Origin: Bacillota bacterium
GTDB taxonomy: Bacteria; Bacillota; Sulfobacillia; Sulfobacillales; Sulfobacillaceae
DNA: 54,551 nucleotides
NCBI GenBank assembly: GCA_021841025.1
Contig: JAKBWA010000051.1
Location: forward strand, 1-54,551
Direction: 5' to 3'
The notes below the pieces were generated by a model, which was not told the DNA's origin, did not search any database, and saw nothing but the letters and a program-made list of their open reading frames with translations. Positions 35,996-43,984 of this stretch are shown here, one piece after another; the stretch's first letter is position 1; each line of letters starts with the position of its first letter. A program made the translations under genes and the position numbers.

Positions 35996-37795
35996 ATGGC
36001 AGGCAGGCGGATTGTATTGGTCGGGAATCCTAATGTCGGGAAATCCTTTGTGTTTCAACGGCTAACCGGACACTACGTTGAGGTTTCCAATTTTCCTGGC
36101 ACTACGGTGCAGCTCGTGGAAGGAGACTATCGAGACGATCGAATTGTGGACACGCCTGGGGTTTATGGCTTAAGCCGTCTGACGGATGAAGAGAAGATAA
36201 CCGTAGACGCCTTAGCGAATGCGGACTTGACCGTTAATGTGGTGGACGGAACACGGCTGTCTCGCGATTTGTTTATGACATTACAATTGCTGGACGCTGG
36301 TCTGCCAGTAATCCTCGTAATAAACATGATGGACGAGGTCGAAAAACAGGGATTTACGATTGATACTGCCCTTCTCGAGGACCTTCTCAATGTTCCGGTA
36401 GTGGGGATATCTGCTGTAACAGGACAAAATCTTAGCGTGTTGCGGTCCTTAATTGATAGCAAAACGCGCCTCACTACTCCGGGAATAGAATGGGAAACTC
36501 CTGAATCATGGCACTTGACGGGCCTGCAATCCGTCTTGTGGCATGAAGAAGATGAAATCATAAGCCGCCAAGTAGCTCAGAGAACCTCAAAAGGTATGCG
36601 CGAGATTCACTATATTAACCGCCGGATTCGAGCCGACGATATTGCCACAAAGGTTTGGCGGGAGCCTTCCGTATCGTATGAGTGGCGAGAACGCATGGAC
36701 CGGTGGCTTTTGAGTCCAGTAGGGGGAATGATAGCCGCTGTGGGGGTTCTTGGCGCTATTTATTACTTTCTGGGGAGGGTTGTGGCAGGAACCGTGGTAG
36801 GCTGGATGGAGCAGTTCCTCACCCGCTTTGTGTTGCCAGTGGCTGTCAAGTTCATTTCTTCTATCATTTTCCCTCATACATGGCTCTATGAACTGTTGGT
36901 AGGACCTTACGGAATTATCTCGGCTGGTCTCCTTTACATTGTTGCGTTGCTTCTGCCCTTGGTGACCGCGTTTTACTTGCTTTTGGCTGTGCTCGAAGAT
37001 ACGGGCTATTTACCGCGCTTGGCCACATGGCTTGATCGCTGGTTTCTTCGTCTGGGATTGAATGGACGTGCGGTGATACCTCTTGTTCTAGGATTTGGGT
37101 GTGTGACGATGGCTACCTTAACAACCAGAGCTTTGGAAACCCAACGGGAACAGACTATTGCGACAATATTGCTGGCGTGGACCATTCCTTGTTCGGCGCA
37201 GATGGGAATTATTGTGGGATTATTATCAGGTTTGGGAATCCAGTTCGCGCTGGTTTATATGTTGACGATCCTGGGGTTGTTTATCGGGATTGGTACCATT
37301 TTAGACAAAACCCTTCCTGGACAGCCTGTGCCGTTATTGTTGGATTTGCCCAACCTGCGTTATCCCAATTGGTCGAACGTCTTGTGGAAAACACGGGCAA
37401 AAATTTGGGAGTTTCTTCGCGAGGCCTGGCCATTGTTTGTCGTTGGGGCAGGGCTGATCCAGCTTGGAGAGATGTCCGGCATATTAGAGGCTATGGACCG
37501 CATAGTGGGACCATTTTTGCAATATTGGCTGGGACTGCCTCCTAGCTCAGCGCAGTCCTTTCTTCTCGGTTTTATTCGGCGCGATTTTGGGGCTGCCGGG
37601 TTTTACACAATGGGATTAACCCCTCACCAGATTGTGACAGGCGCCATTACCCTAACACTCTTTGTTCCTTGTGTCGCTTCAACGCTCGTGATTTTAAAGG
37701 AACGAGGTTGGCGCGACGGGTTTTTAATTTGGGCAGGATCCATTGTGTTGGCCCTTTTAGTGGGGGGATTCATGGCCCGTCTGGGTCCTGTTTAA
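35996..37795 (+). CDS. feoB: ferrous iron transport protein B
   Basis: Membrane Fe(II) transporter with an N-terminal G-protein domain. G1 is GNPNVGKS at 10-17, G3 is DTPG, and G4 is NMMDE. The switch region NFPGTTVQL is typical of FeoB. The membrane part has two Gate-type regions (GCVTMATLTTRAL; CSAQMGIIVGLL) and about eight helices. At 599 residues it is shorter than the 700-770 usual in enteric bacteria, mainly through a compact spacer after the G domain, and no C-terminal cytoplasmic extension is present. The SD GGGGGGAT is 9 bases before the ATG. Confidence 0.94.
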   Translation: MAGRRIVLVGNPNVGKSFVFQRLTGHYVEVSNFPGTTVQLVEGDYRDDRIVDTPGVYGLSRLTDEEKITVDALANADLTVNVVDGTRLSRDLFMTLQLLDAGLPVILVINMMDEVEKQGFTIDTALLEDLLNVPVVGISAVTGQNLSVLRSLIDSKTRLTTPGIEWETPESWHLTGLQSVLWHEEDEIISRQVAQRTSKGMREIHYINRRIRADDIATKVWREPSVSYEWRERMDRWLLSPVGGMIAAVGVLGAIYYFLGRVVAGTVVGWMEQFLTRFVLPVAVKFISSIIFPHTWLYELLVGPYGIISAGLLYIVALLLPLVTAFYLLLAVLEDTGYLPRLATWLDRWFLRLGLNGRAVIPLVLGFGCVTMATLTTRALETQREQTIATILLAWTIPCSAQMGIIVGLLSGLGIQFALVYMLTILGLFIGIGTILDKTLPGQPVPLLLDLPNLRYPNWSNVLWKTRAKIWEFLREAWPLFVVGAGLIQLGEMSGILEAMDRIVGPFLQYWLGLPPSSAQSFLLGFIRRDFGAAGFYTMGLTPHQIVTGAITLTLFVPCVASTLVILKERGWRDGFLIWAGSIVLALLVGGFMARLGPV

Positions 37796-37935
37796 GACTT
37801 AGCAGGTCTCCCGAATAATTAGAATGGCCATTTTCATGAATCCACAGACAAAGCCTCAAACGGACCAGGGTTGGGCAAATGAATGGTACTTAAAACGTTT
37901 AGTGCCATAGACTATCCGCAAAGAGGTGATGCACA

Positions 37936-38136
37936 GTGAACAAATTCTGCCCATTTTGCCGTTTGCCTCTTTCAGGGTTATTGGGGCGGTGCCCGAGATG
38001 CGGAGCGAATTTAACCGAGTTGTTGATGAGTGAATTTTGCACACGGTGCCAACAACAAAATGAGTGTACGCTTGCGTCGCAAGGAAACACGAATAATGTC
38101 CGCGGAAAACCCAGTAAAACACAACACCTCAACTAA
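37936..38136 (+). CDS. small double zinc-ribbon protein
   Basis: A 66-residue protein with four CxxC knuckles: FCPFC, RCPRC, then FCTRC, and a single Cys later. The first two form a classic zinc ribbon and the third may pair with C45. GTG start with AGAGGTGAT upstream. The stop codon TAA sits exactly in the loop of a perfect 15-bp hairpin (38119-38154), so the last five codons form one arm. Zinc-ribbon proteins this small often bind nucleic acid or protein partners. No function is assigned. Confidence 0.6.
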   Translation: MNKFCPFCRLPLSGLLGRCPRCGANLTELLMSEFCTRCQQQNECTLASQGNTNNVRGKPSKTQHLN

Positions 38137-38154
38137 TAGGTTGAGGTGTTGTGT
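38119..38154. repeat. perfect 15-bp inverted repeat, hairpin over the stop codon of the zinc-ribbon gene
   Basis: ACACAACACCTCAAC (38119-38133) and GTTGAGGTGTTGTGT (38140-38154) are exact complements around TAATAG. On the plus strand no T run follows. On the minus strand TTTTACTGGG follows, so a weak terminator for leftward transcription is possible. Confidence 0.75.
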
Positions 38155-38265
38155 GGCAAATCTAAAAAGTGCCATTTATAAAATATATTATACGATCCTT
38201 GAGAGGTCGCTCAATATTGTGCCATCATGGAAATGCATTCAAGCAGGAAAGTGAGGCTCGGTGTC

Positions 38266-39480
38266 ATGGAGGGTCATAAGATTACCTATCAAAACGGGAA
38301 AATTGCTGTTCCCGTGGATCCTATTATCCCGTTCATTGAGGGGGATGGCATAGGTCCGGATATTTGGCGGGCGACCCAGCGCGTAATAAACGCGGCTGTT
38401 AAAAACGCCTACGAGGGAAAGCGGCGAATCAACTGGGTTGAAGTATTGGCTGGAGAAAAAGCTCATAACTTGACTGGTGAGTGGCTGCCTCAACGGACTC
38501 TAGATTCTTTTCGGGAATACAAGGTAGGTATTAAAGGACCATTGACGACTCCCGTAGGTGGCGGAATTCGAAGTCTCAATGTGACTTTGCGTCAAGAATT
38601 AGATTTGTTTGCGTGTGTGCGCCCTGTACGTTATATTCCCGGAGTGCCATCTCCTATGGTGCATCCGGAATTTGTCGATATGGTTATCTTTAGAGAAAAT
38701 ACAGAAGATGTTTATGCAGGTATTGAATGGCCGGCAAATTCCCCCGAAGCAAAAAAGCTCATCGAATTCATCAATCGCGAAACCCAGAAACATGTCGATG
38801 TGTCAGCGGGAATAGGTATTAAACCGATTACCCGTTTCGGTAGCGAGCGGCTGATCCGCAGCGCCATTCAATATGCTATTGAGCATAAAAGACGCTCGGT
38901 CACGATGATGCATAAAGGGAATATCATGAAATTTACGGAAGGTGCGTTTCGTGACTACGGCTATCAGTTGGCCGAAGGGGAATTCCCGCAGCAAGTTATT
39001 TCTGAAACGGTTCTATGGGAAAAATACGACGGCCGTCAACCAGAAGACGTCATTGTGCTGAAAGATCGTATTGCGGATATCACGTTTCAGCAAGTTCTTT
39101 TGCGACCCAAGGAATACGACGTGATAGCGACGCCCAATTTAAACGGAGATTATTTATCGGATGCTTTGGCTGCCCAAGTCGGGGGCGTGGGTATGGCGCC
39201 GGGCAATAACATGTCCACTGAGATTGCGGTATTTGAAGCAACTCATGGCACGGCACCCAAATATGCCAACCTTGATAAAGTCAACCCGGGTTCCCTAATT
39301 TTGTCTGCAATTATGATGTTGGAACATATCGGATGGAACGAAGCTGCTAACCAGATGCTCAGCGCTTTGGAACAAACAATTCACGCGAAGATTGTGACGT
39401 ATGATTTGGCCCGTCAACTAACTGGAGCCAAAGAAGTTAAAACCTCGGAGTTCGCAGACGCAATTATTAGCCGACTGTGA
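38266..39480 (+). CDS. icd: isocitrate dehydrogenase (NADP type)
   Basis: TCA-cycle enzyme converting isocitrate to 2-oxoglutarate. [17 protein letters not shown] opens the fold. The substrate-binding serine is S103 in [21 protein letters not shown] (as [12 protein letters not shown]), [14 protein letters not shown] carries the catalytic lysine, and the cofactor region is [12 protein letters not shown]. The frame is open from 38227, but the ATG at 38266 gives [12 protein letters not shown], which matches the usual N-terminus of Bacillus-type Icd (404 residues). mdh follows 31 bases later. Confidence 0.95.
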   Translation: MEGHKITYQNGKIAVPVDPIIPFIEGDGIGPDIWRATQRVINAAVKNAYEGKRRINWVEVLAGEKAHNLTGEWLPQRTLDSFREYKVGIKGPLTTPVGGGIRSLNVTLRQELDLFACVRPVRYIPGVPSPMVHPEFVDMVIFRENTEDVYAGIEWPANSPEAKKLIEFINRETQKHVDVSAGIGIKPITRFGSERLIRSAIQYAIEHKRRSVTMMHKGNIMKFTEGAFRDYGYQLAEGEFPQQVISETVLWEKYDGRQPEDVIVLKDRIADITFQQVLLRPKEYDVIATPNLNGDYLSDALAAQVGGVGMAPGNNMSTEIAVFEATHGTAPKYANLDKVNPGSLILSAIMMLEHIGWNEAANQMLSALEQTIHAKIVTYDLARQLTGAKEVKTSEFADAIISRL

Positions 39481-39511
39481 TTCCAAGCACTTATAAAAGG
39501 GGTGATAGAGG

Positions 39512-40441
39512 ATGTTTAAACGAAACAAGATTACCATTATCGGTGCCGGGGCAACTGGGGCCACGACTGCCCATGTTATGGCGTTGAAGCAAATGGGAGA
39601 TATTGTGCTTTTGGATGTAGTGCCCGACGTTCCCAATGGCAAGGCTTTAGATATCTGGGAAGCGGGTCCCATTGAGCGGTTTAGCCTGAAGGTTACGGGC
39701 ACCACCGACTATGAATTGACGCGCGATTCCGATGTGATTGTCGTCACAGCGGGTATGCCCAGAAAGCCCGGAATGAGCCGGGATGATCTCTTAAAGATTA
39801 ATGCGGACATTGTACGCCAGTCAGTGTCCCAAGCCAGCAAACTGTCCCCGAACGCTATTTTGGTTATCCTCAGCAATCCAGCGGATGTCATGGCGTATGT
39901 CGCACAAAAAGCGAGCGGGTTTCCTTATCACCGAGTAATTGGACAAGCCGGTGTGCTTGACTCCGCACGCTTTCGAACTTTCCTTGCTGATGCGCTCCAA
40001 GTGTCTCCAAAAGATGTAACGGCTTTTGTCATGGGCGGACATGGAGACAACATGGTTCCCTTGGTGCGCTATTCGTCTGTAGGAGGAATTCCAGTCGAAA
40101 AACTGTTGACTCAGGACACCTTGGATGAAATTGTGCAAAGGACGCGCACGGGCGGTGGTGAGGTGCTTAATTTAATGAAAGTATCGGCGTATTATGCGCC
40201 GGCATCGTCACTGGCTGAGATGGTGGAGGCGATTCTGAAAGATGAGCGCCGTGTAATTCCCGTGATAAGTTACCTCAACGGAGAATACGGTGAGTTTGAC
40301 ATCTTTGTGGGTGTCCCGGCCATAGTCGGTGGCAATGGAATCGAAAAAGTACTGGAAGTAGAATTTACGAACGAGGAACAGGAGGCTTTTGCCAAGTCTG
40401 TGGAATCTGTCAGAAAGCCTTTGTCTCTGCTCAATTACTAA
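39512..40441 (+). CDS. mdh: malate dehydrogenase (LDH-like)
   Basis: NAD-dependent malate/oxaloacetate dehydrogenase. IIGAGATGATTAHVMA is the nucleotide-binding turn and LLDVVPDVP places an acidic residue for the NAD ribose. TAGMPRKPGMSRDDLL has the substrate arginines typical of MDH rather than LDH. Catalytic His is in MGGHGDNMVPL. Length 309 is usual. GGGGTGATAGAGG precedes the ATG. It is co-directional with icd upstream and followed by a terminator-like hairpin. Confidence 0.95.
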   Translation: MFKRNKITIIGAGATGATTAHVMALKQMGDIVLLDVVPDVPNGKALDIWEAGPIERFSLKVTGTTDYELTRDSDVIVVTAGMPRKPGMSRDDLLKINADIVRQSVSQASKLSPNAILVILSNPADVMAYVAQKASGFPYHRVIGQAGVLDSARFRTFLADALQVSPKDVTAFVMGGHGDNMVPLVRYSSVGGIPVEKLLTQDTLDEIVQRTRTGGGEVLNLMKVSAYYAPASSLAEMVEAILKDERRVIPVISYLNGEYGEFDIFVGVPAIVGGNGIEKVLEVEFTNEEQEAFAKSVESVRKPLSLLNY

Positions 40442-40449
40442 TTGAGGTA

Positions 40450-40506
40450 GAGGGAGTGTGTGATTCGGAGCTATGAGTGCTGGACCACGTTCTCTCTCCT
40501 TTTTTT
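40450..40506 (+). terminator. putative terminator of the icd-mdh operon
   Basis: GAGGGAG (40450-40456) pairs with CTCTCTC (40492-40498), with one G-U, across a long loop, and is followed by CTTTTTTT. The T run is good but the stem is short and the loop long. It lies directly after the mdh stop, as expected. Confidence 0.5.
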
Positions 40507-40682
40507 GGCTCACGGTGTTTTTCGGGATGTTTTTGTGACGTGCAAGATAGCCTGGCGCTCATATCTTTAGACCTAAAGAGTGCATATCCAGAGACAAGTC
40601 AGGACTTAAGCAGAGATTCGAATGACCCGTGACGAAGGTGCGGGTCCAGGGATTAGAAAGATTTCGGAAGGAGACGATGCGC

Positions 40683-41795
40683 ATGAAGCAATATGAATAT
40701 ATGGCCAAAGGAGTTTTGGCTGAACACGGTATCCCCATAGCACCAGGCAGATTAGTAGATTCTCCCGAGAGTGCATCCCAAGCCGTTACCGAACTTGGCC
40801 CAGTGGCCTTAAAGGCTCAGGTGCTAGTGGGAGGACGGGGAAAGGCGGGAGGAATCCGCTTTGCTGCCACTCCTGAAGAAGGCGCTAAAGTTGCTGGAGA
40901 TATGCTGGGTATGACCTTAAAAGGGTACCGAGTCGAGAAATTGTATGCGGAACAGAAATTGCCTATTGAAAACGAACTATATGTTTCTATAACCACCGAT
41001 CGTAACACTAAAAAGCCCTTAGTCATGGCGTCAGCCTTCGGTGGAGTGGAAATCGAAGACGTTGCGAACGACAAAATTGTCAAGCGTTATGTTGATCCGC
41101 TAGTAGGAGTCATGCCGTATTTTGGTCGCGAAATGGCGCAGTCCCTGGGATTGCGGGATTCCCTCTTCAAAGAGTTTTCTGATTTAGTCGTGCGGCTGTA
41201 TCAGATTTACCGCGAAAAAGATGCGGAATTGGTGGAAATTAACCCTCTGGCAGTTGTCAGTGGGCATCTGGTGGCTGCCGACGCTCGGTTAAATATTGAT
41301 GATAGCGCATTGTACCGTCACTCGGAATTGTCGTGCGTGGAAGAAGGGTCATTGCTGGAACAGCGCGTACACGAAATCGGTTTGGCCTACGTTGAGCTGG
41401 ACGGGGATATTGCTATTATGGCAAATGGTGCTGGCATGGCTATGGCCACAATTGATGCTATTGAGTATTTTGGTGGAAAGCCTGCCAACTTTTTGGATGC
41501 CGGCGGTGGCGCGTCAGTAAAACCCACGGCGGAAGCGTTGGGGGTTCTGGTATCCATGAAGCCTAAAGCCATTTTGGTGAATATTTTTGGTGGAATTACG
41601 CGCTGTGATGATGTGGCTAAAGCCATTGTACAAGTGAAAAATACGGTCGGCATTCCCGTGCCGTTAGTGGTGCGGCTGGTGGGAACCAATGAACGGGAAG
41701 GCGTGGAATTGTTAAATCGAGAAGGCATCCAAGCCTATTCGGTTATGGCCGATGCCGCTGAACAAGCTGTGCACATGGCAAAGGAGGCTCGATGA
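40683..41795 (+). CDS. sucC: succinyl-CoA ligase (ADP-forming) beta subunit
   Basis: ATP-grasp subunit of the TCA enzyme making ATP from succinyl-CoA. The N-terminal KQYEYMAKGVLAEHGIPI, QVLVGGRGKAGGI, EINPLAVV and GGITRCDDVAKAI are family signatures. The frame opens at 40629; the ATG at 40683 has AAGGAG 9 bases upstream and matches the usual N-terminus (370 residues). A closer ATG at 40677 has too short a spacing. It overlaps sucD by 4 bases. Confidence 0.95.
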   Translation: MKQYEYMAKGVLAEHGIPIAPGRLVDSPESASQAVTELGPVALKAQVLVGGRGKAGGIRFAATPEEGAKVAGDMLGMTLKGYRVEKLYAEQKLPIENELYVSITTDRNTKKPLVMASAFGGVEIEDVANDKIVKRYVDPLVGVMPYFGREMAQSLGLRDSLFKEFSDLVVRLYQIYREKDAELVEINPLAVVSGHLVAADARLNIDDSALYRHSELSCVEEGSLLEQRVHEIGLAYVELDGDIAIMANGAGMAMATIDAIEYFGGKPANFLDAGGGASVKPTAEALGVLVSMKPKAILVNIFGGITRCDDVAKAIVQVKNTVGIPVPLVVRLVGTNEREGVELLNREGIQAYSVMADAAEQAVHMAKEAR

Positions 41796-42667
41796 TGGCT
41801 ATTTTGTTGACACATCAAGACAGGGTGATCGTCCAAGGGATTACAGGCAATCAGGGCCGTTTTCATACGCGGCAAATGTTGGGCTATGGAACACCGGTCG
41901 TTGGGGGAGTCTCTCCGGCTAAAGGCGGAACCGAGGTTGAAGATATTCCGGTATTTGACACGGTCAAAGAGGCTGTGTCCGCGGTTCAGCCAACCGCATC
42001 AATAGTATTTGTCCCTGCACCTTTTGCCAAAGATGCGGCTTTTGAAGCGATGGAAAATGGTATTCGGCTAATTGTCATGATTCCCGAACACATCCCGGTA
42101 CAGGATTCTATTGATATTGTTAACCGGGCCAGGGCGTTGGATGTGACAGTAATAGGACCTAATACCTTCGGCATTATTTCACCCCAGGAACATACTAAGA
42201 TGGGGATCATGCCCAATCATATTTATAAGCCGGGCCCAGTAGGCGTTGTTGCACGTTCTGGGACTTTAAGCTATGAAATAGCCTATAGCCTGACTCAGAG
42301 TGATTTGGGGCAAACGACAGTGATTGGCATGGGGGGAGATCCCGTAGTTGGGCAAACCTTTATCACCGTATTGGAACAATTTCGGCGAGACCCGGAAACC
42401 CGGTGTGTCGTCATGGTCGGCGAAATCGGGGGCAGTGCGGAGGAAGAGGCCGCCGAATACTTATCCACACTAGGGAAACCGGTTGTTGCGTATTTGGCCG
42501 GGCGTGCTGCACCTCCAGGAAAACGGATGGGCCATGCGGGGGCAATTATTGAACGAGGCAAAGGTACGCTAGACAGTAAAGAACAAGCTCTAAAATCGCA
42601 TGGAGCCCAAGTTGTTACGATGCCTTGGCAGGTTGCCCAAGCTGTACGCGAAGCATTATCCCGTTGA
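41792..42667 (+). CDS. sucD: succinyl-CoA ligase (ADP-forming) alpha subunit
   Basis: CoA-binding subunit and carrier of the phosphohistidine. QGITGNQGRFHTRQMLGYGT is the CoA-binding Rossmann segment (given here as GITGNQGRFHTRQML), and the phosphorylated histidine is H248 in MGHAGAIIERGKGT. Starts as ATGATG overlapping the sucC stop; either ATG may be used, with AAAGGAGG upstream. Length 291 residues is normal. A strong terminator follows 20 bases after the stop. Confidence 0.96.
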   Translation: MMAILLTHQDRVIVQGITGNQGRFHTRQMLGYGTPVVGGVSPAKGGTEVEDIPVFDTVKEAVSAVQPTASIVFVPAPFAKDAAFEAMENGIRLIVMIPEHIPVQDSIDIVNRARALDVTVIGPNTFGIISPQEHTKMGIMPNHIYKPGPVGVVARSGTLSYEIAYSLTQSDLGQTTVIGMGGDPVVGQTFITVLEQFRRDPETRCVVMVGEIGGSAEEEAAEYLSTLGKPVVAYLAGRAAPPGKRMGHAGAIIERGKGTLDSKEQALKSHGAQVVTMPWQVAQAVREALSR

Positions 42668-42684
42668 ACTTGATTCACATGAAT

Positions 42685-43041
42685 TCAGTGGCCCTGTTTT
42701 CGCCGGGCCACTTTATTTTGAATTAGGGCCCAAATGTCTGTCCAGTCTTCCTCCGATAAAGCTGACATGGCTTCTTGCCATTGTTGATGATTTATACCTC
42801 CATAGGAAATAGGTTCTTCATGGAGGGTAGTGTTGAGATATCCTGCTTGTGTCATGAGTTGTTCATAAGGAATTTCTAGCGCCTGTGCTAAGCGTCGCAA
42901 AACGGCGGGACTTGGAGGATTTCTTAGTCCGCGTTCGATTCGAGACAGATAAGATGAACTGGTGGCAGTTCGTTCCGCGAGGACGATGAGAGACAGGTGT
43001 TTTGCCTGGCGCTGTTCGCGGAGAAATTGACCAAATTGCAA
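42685..43041 (-). CDS. XRE-family transcriptional regulator
   Basis: A 118-residue DNA-binding protein. The N-terminal helix-turn-helix (about 5-62: FLREQRQAKHLSLIVLAERT, as LREQRQAKHLSLIVLAE, then SSSYLSRIERGLRNPPSPAVLRRLA as SSYLSRIERGLRNPP) is a clear Cro/CI-type domain. The C-terminal 50 residues are polar and could be a dimerisation or sensing part. It converges with sucD; its stop codon overlaps the sucD terminator. A perfect 16-bp palindrome lies 56 bases upstream of its start and may be its operator. Confidence 0.88.
   Translation of the reverse strand: MQFGQFLREQRQAKHLSLIVLAERTATSSSYLSRIERGLRNPPSPAVLRRLAQALEIPYEQLMTQAGYLNTTLHEEPISYGGINHQQWQEAMSALSEEDWTDIWALIQNKVARRKQGH
42687..42720 (+). 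terminator. intrinsic terminator of sucCD
   Basis: AGTGGCCC (42687-42694) pairs perfectly with GGGCCACT (42705-42712) around a 10-base loop, and TTATTTTG follows. It overlaps the last codons of the convergent XRE gene and may also serve that strand less well. Confidence 0.8.
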
Positions 43042-43096
43042 GACCTTGCGCCTCCTAAAACATTCTTAAGATTTCTTTCATAATCCTATCGAATCT

Positions 43097-43112
43097 GTTG
43101 CCTATAGGCAAC
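43097..43112. promoter_or_regulatory. 16-bp perfect palindrome, possible operator of the XRE regulator
   Basis: GTTGCCTATAGGCAAC is an exact palindrome 56 bases upstream of the minus-strand XRE gene, where an autoregulatory operator would sit. The core TTGCC is shared with the repeats ahead of the second HTH gene. Confidence 0.45.
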
Positions 43113-43481
43113 TTCTGCTGATGGATAACGACATTCCAATTCTGATGCAAACTGAGCCATTCTTGGACTGGGGCGGGAGAAAACGGGCTTTTACCTGCCG
43201 CCCGTGCGGGCGGTAGGAGTAAAATCTGGTGGTACGTTGTGCCCTTTTCACGGTATTGCGCGGACCTGACGCAAATAGAAGGCCCGGGACGGCTGATGGC
43301 TGGGAACACAAAAGGAAAGCGTGATTCTCCGCGTTTGAAAGGCGTTGCTACTTAGGTTGATTTTCGAGGGTCTCTTCTGCGACGTTCGTCGAAGGAAATG
43401 GAATCATCACCCCATCCTGCTGAAATCATCCCCAGGGCATTGTGGCGTGGGTTGGGGAACGTTAATGATGAATTAATGTGA

Positions 43482-43549
43482 TTGTATCCCTTGGGAGTGA
43501 ACGTCTATAATTGCCAAAATAGCAAATATAGGCTATGATTTTGCCAAAA
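43482..43549 (+). promoter_or_regulatory. promoter with putative operator repeats for the small HTH gene
   Basis: TTGTAT (43482-43487), 18 bases, TATAAT (43506-43511). TTGCCAAAATAGCAA (43511-43525), with TTGC/GCAA ends, overlaps the start-site region, and TTGCCAAAAA recurs at 43541. A repressor bound there would block transcription. Confidence 0.55.
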
Positions 43550-43567
43550 AGGTAATGAGGGATTTGG

Positions 43568-43777
43568 TTGGCCACTCTGGGAGTTAATGTTGCGGTAATG
43601 AGACGAGTTATGGAACAACACGGTTGGTCGGAACGAGAATTGGCTATGCATATGGACTTGGCGTATTCTTATGTGAACCGGGTCTTGGGCGGAAAAAGAA
43701 GGCCGGGGGCTAAATTTGTCGCCGGAACTTTATTGCTCGGGCTCGATATTGAAGAAGTGTTCATCATAGAAAAATAA
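43568..43777 (+). CDS. small Cro-like HTH protein
   Basis: A 69-residue single-domain DNA-binding protein: MRRVMEQHGWSERELAMHMDL and SYVNRVLGGKRRPGAKFVAGTL form the helix-turn-helix, with VLGGKRRPG resembling the phage-type recognition turn. TTG start with GAGGG upstream. There is no room for an effector domain, so it should act as a dimeric repressor or activator. Its own promoter carries repeated TTGCCAAAA sites. Target genes are unknown; hemA is next in the same direction, 207 bases on. Confidence 0.75.
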   Translation: MATLGVNVAVMRRVMEQHGWSERELAMHMDLAYSYVNRVLGGKRRPGAKFVAGTLLLGLDIEEVFIIEK

Positions 43778-43984
43778 ATTTTCAACGAGTGCAGGTATGA
43801 TACTGTGCCGCTACAGGTTAAATTTTATCTTAAAAAGGTATCTGGCAATTTAACTTTTATTCAGAAATCGAATACGGGGGGAAGATCTAGACAATAAGGT
43901 CATGTTATTATAAGAACAACAGAAGAGTGACTGACACATAACCAACATGCGAGACGGTCACCCTAGAGCTCAAGAGGTGGCGCT

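Larger units (their letters stand above)
43042..43567. other. regulatory gap between two HTH genes
   Basis: About 525 bases without a convincing gene. It contains a perfect palindrome GTTGCCTATAGGCAAC (43097-43112), a GC-rich hairpin with arms CTGCCGCCCG/CGGGCGGTAG (43195-43216), a good promoter (43482-43511) and two TTGCCAAAA copies (43511 and 43541). An 84-codon minus-strand frame (43055-43309) lacks an SD and coding character. Confidence 0.5.

Noticed and set aside
43055-43309. 84-codon minus-strand ORF between the two HTH genes
   Set aside because: No SD, spans a GC-rich hairpin and palindrome, and the translation is unlike a protein core. Better explained as regulatory DNA.
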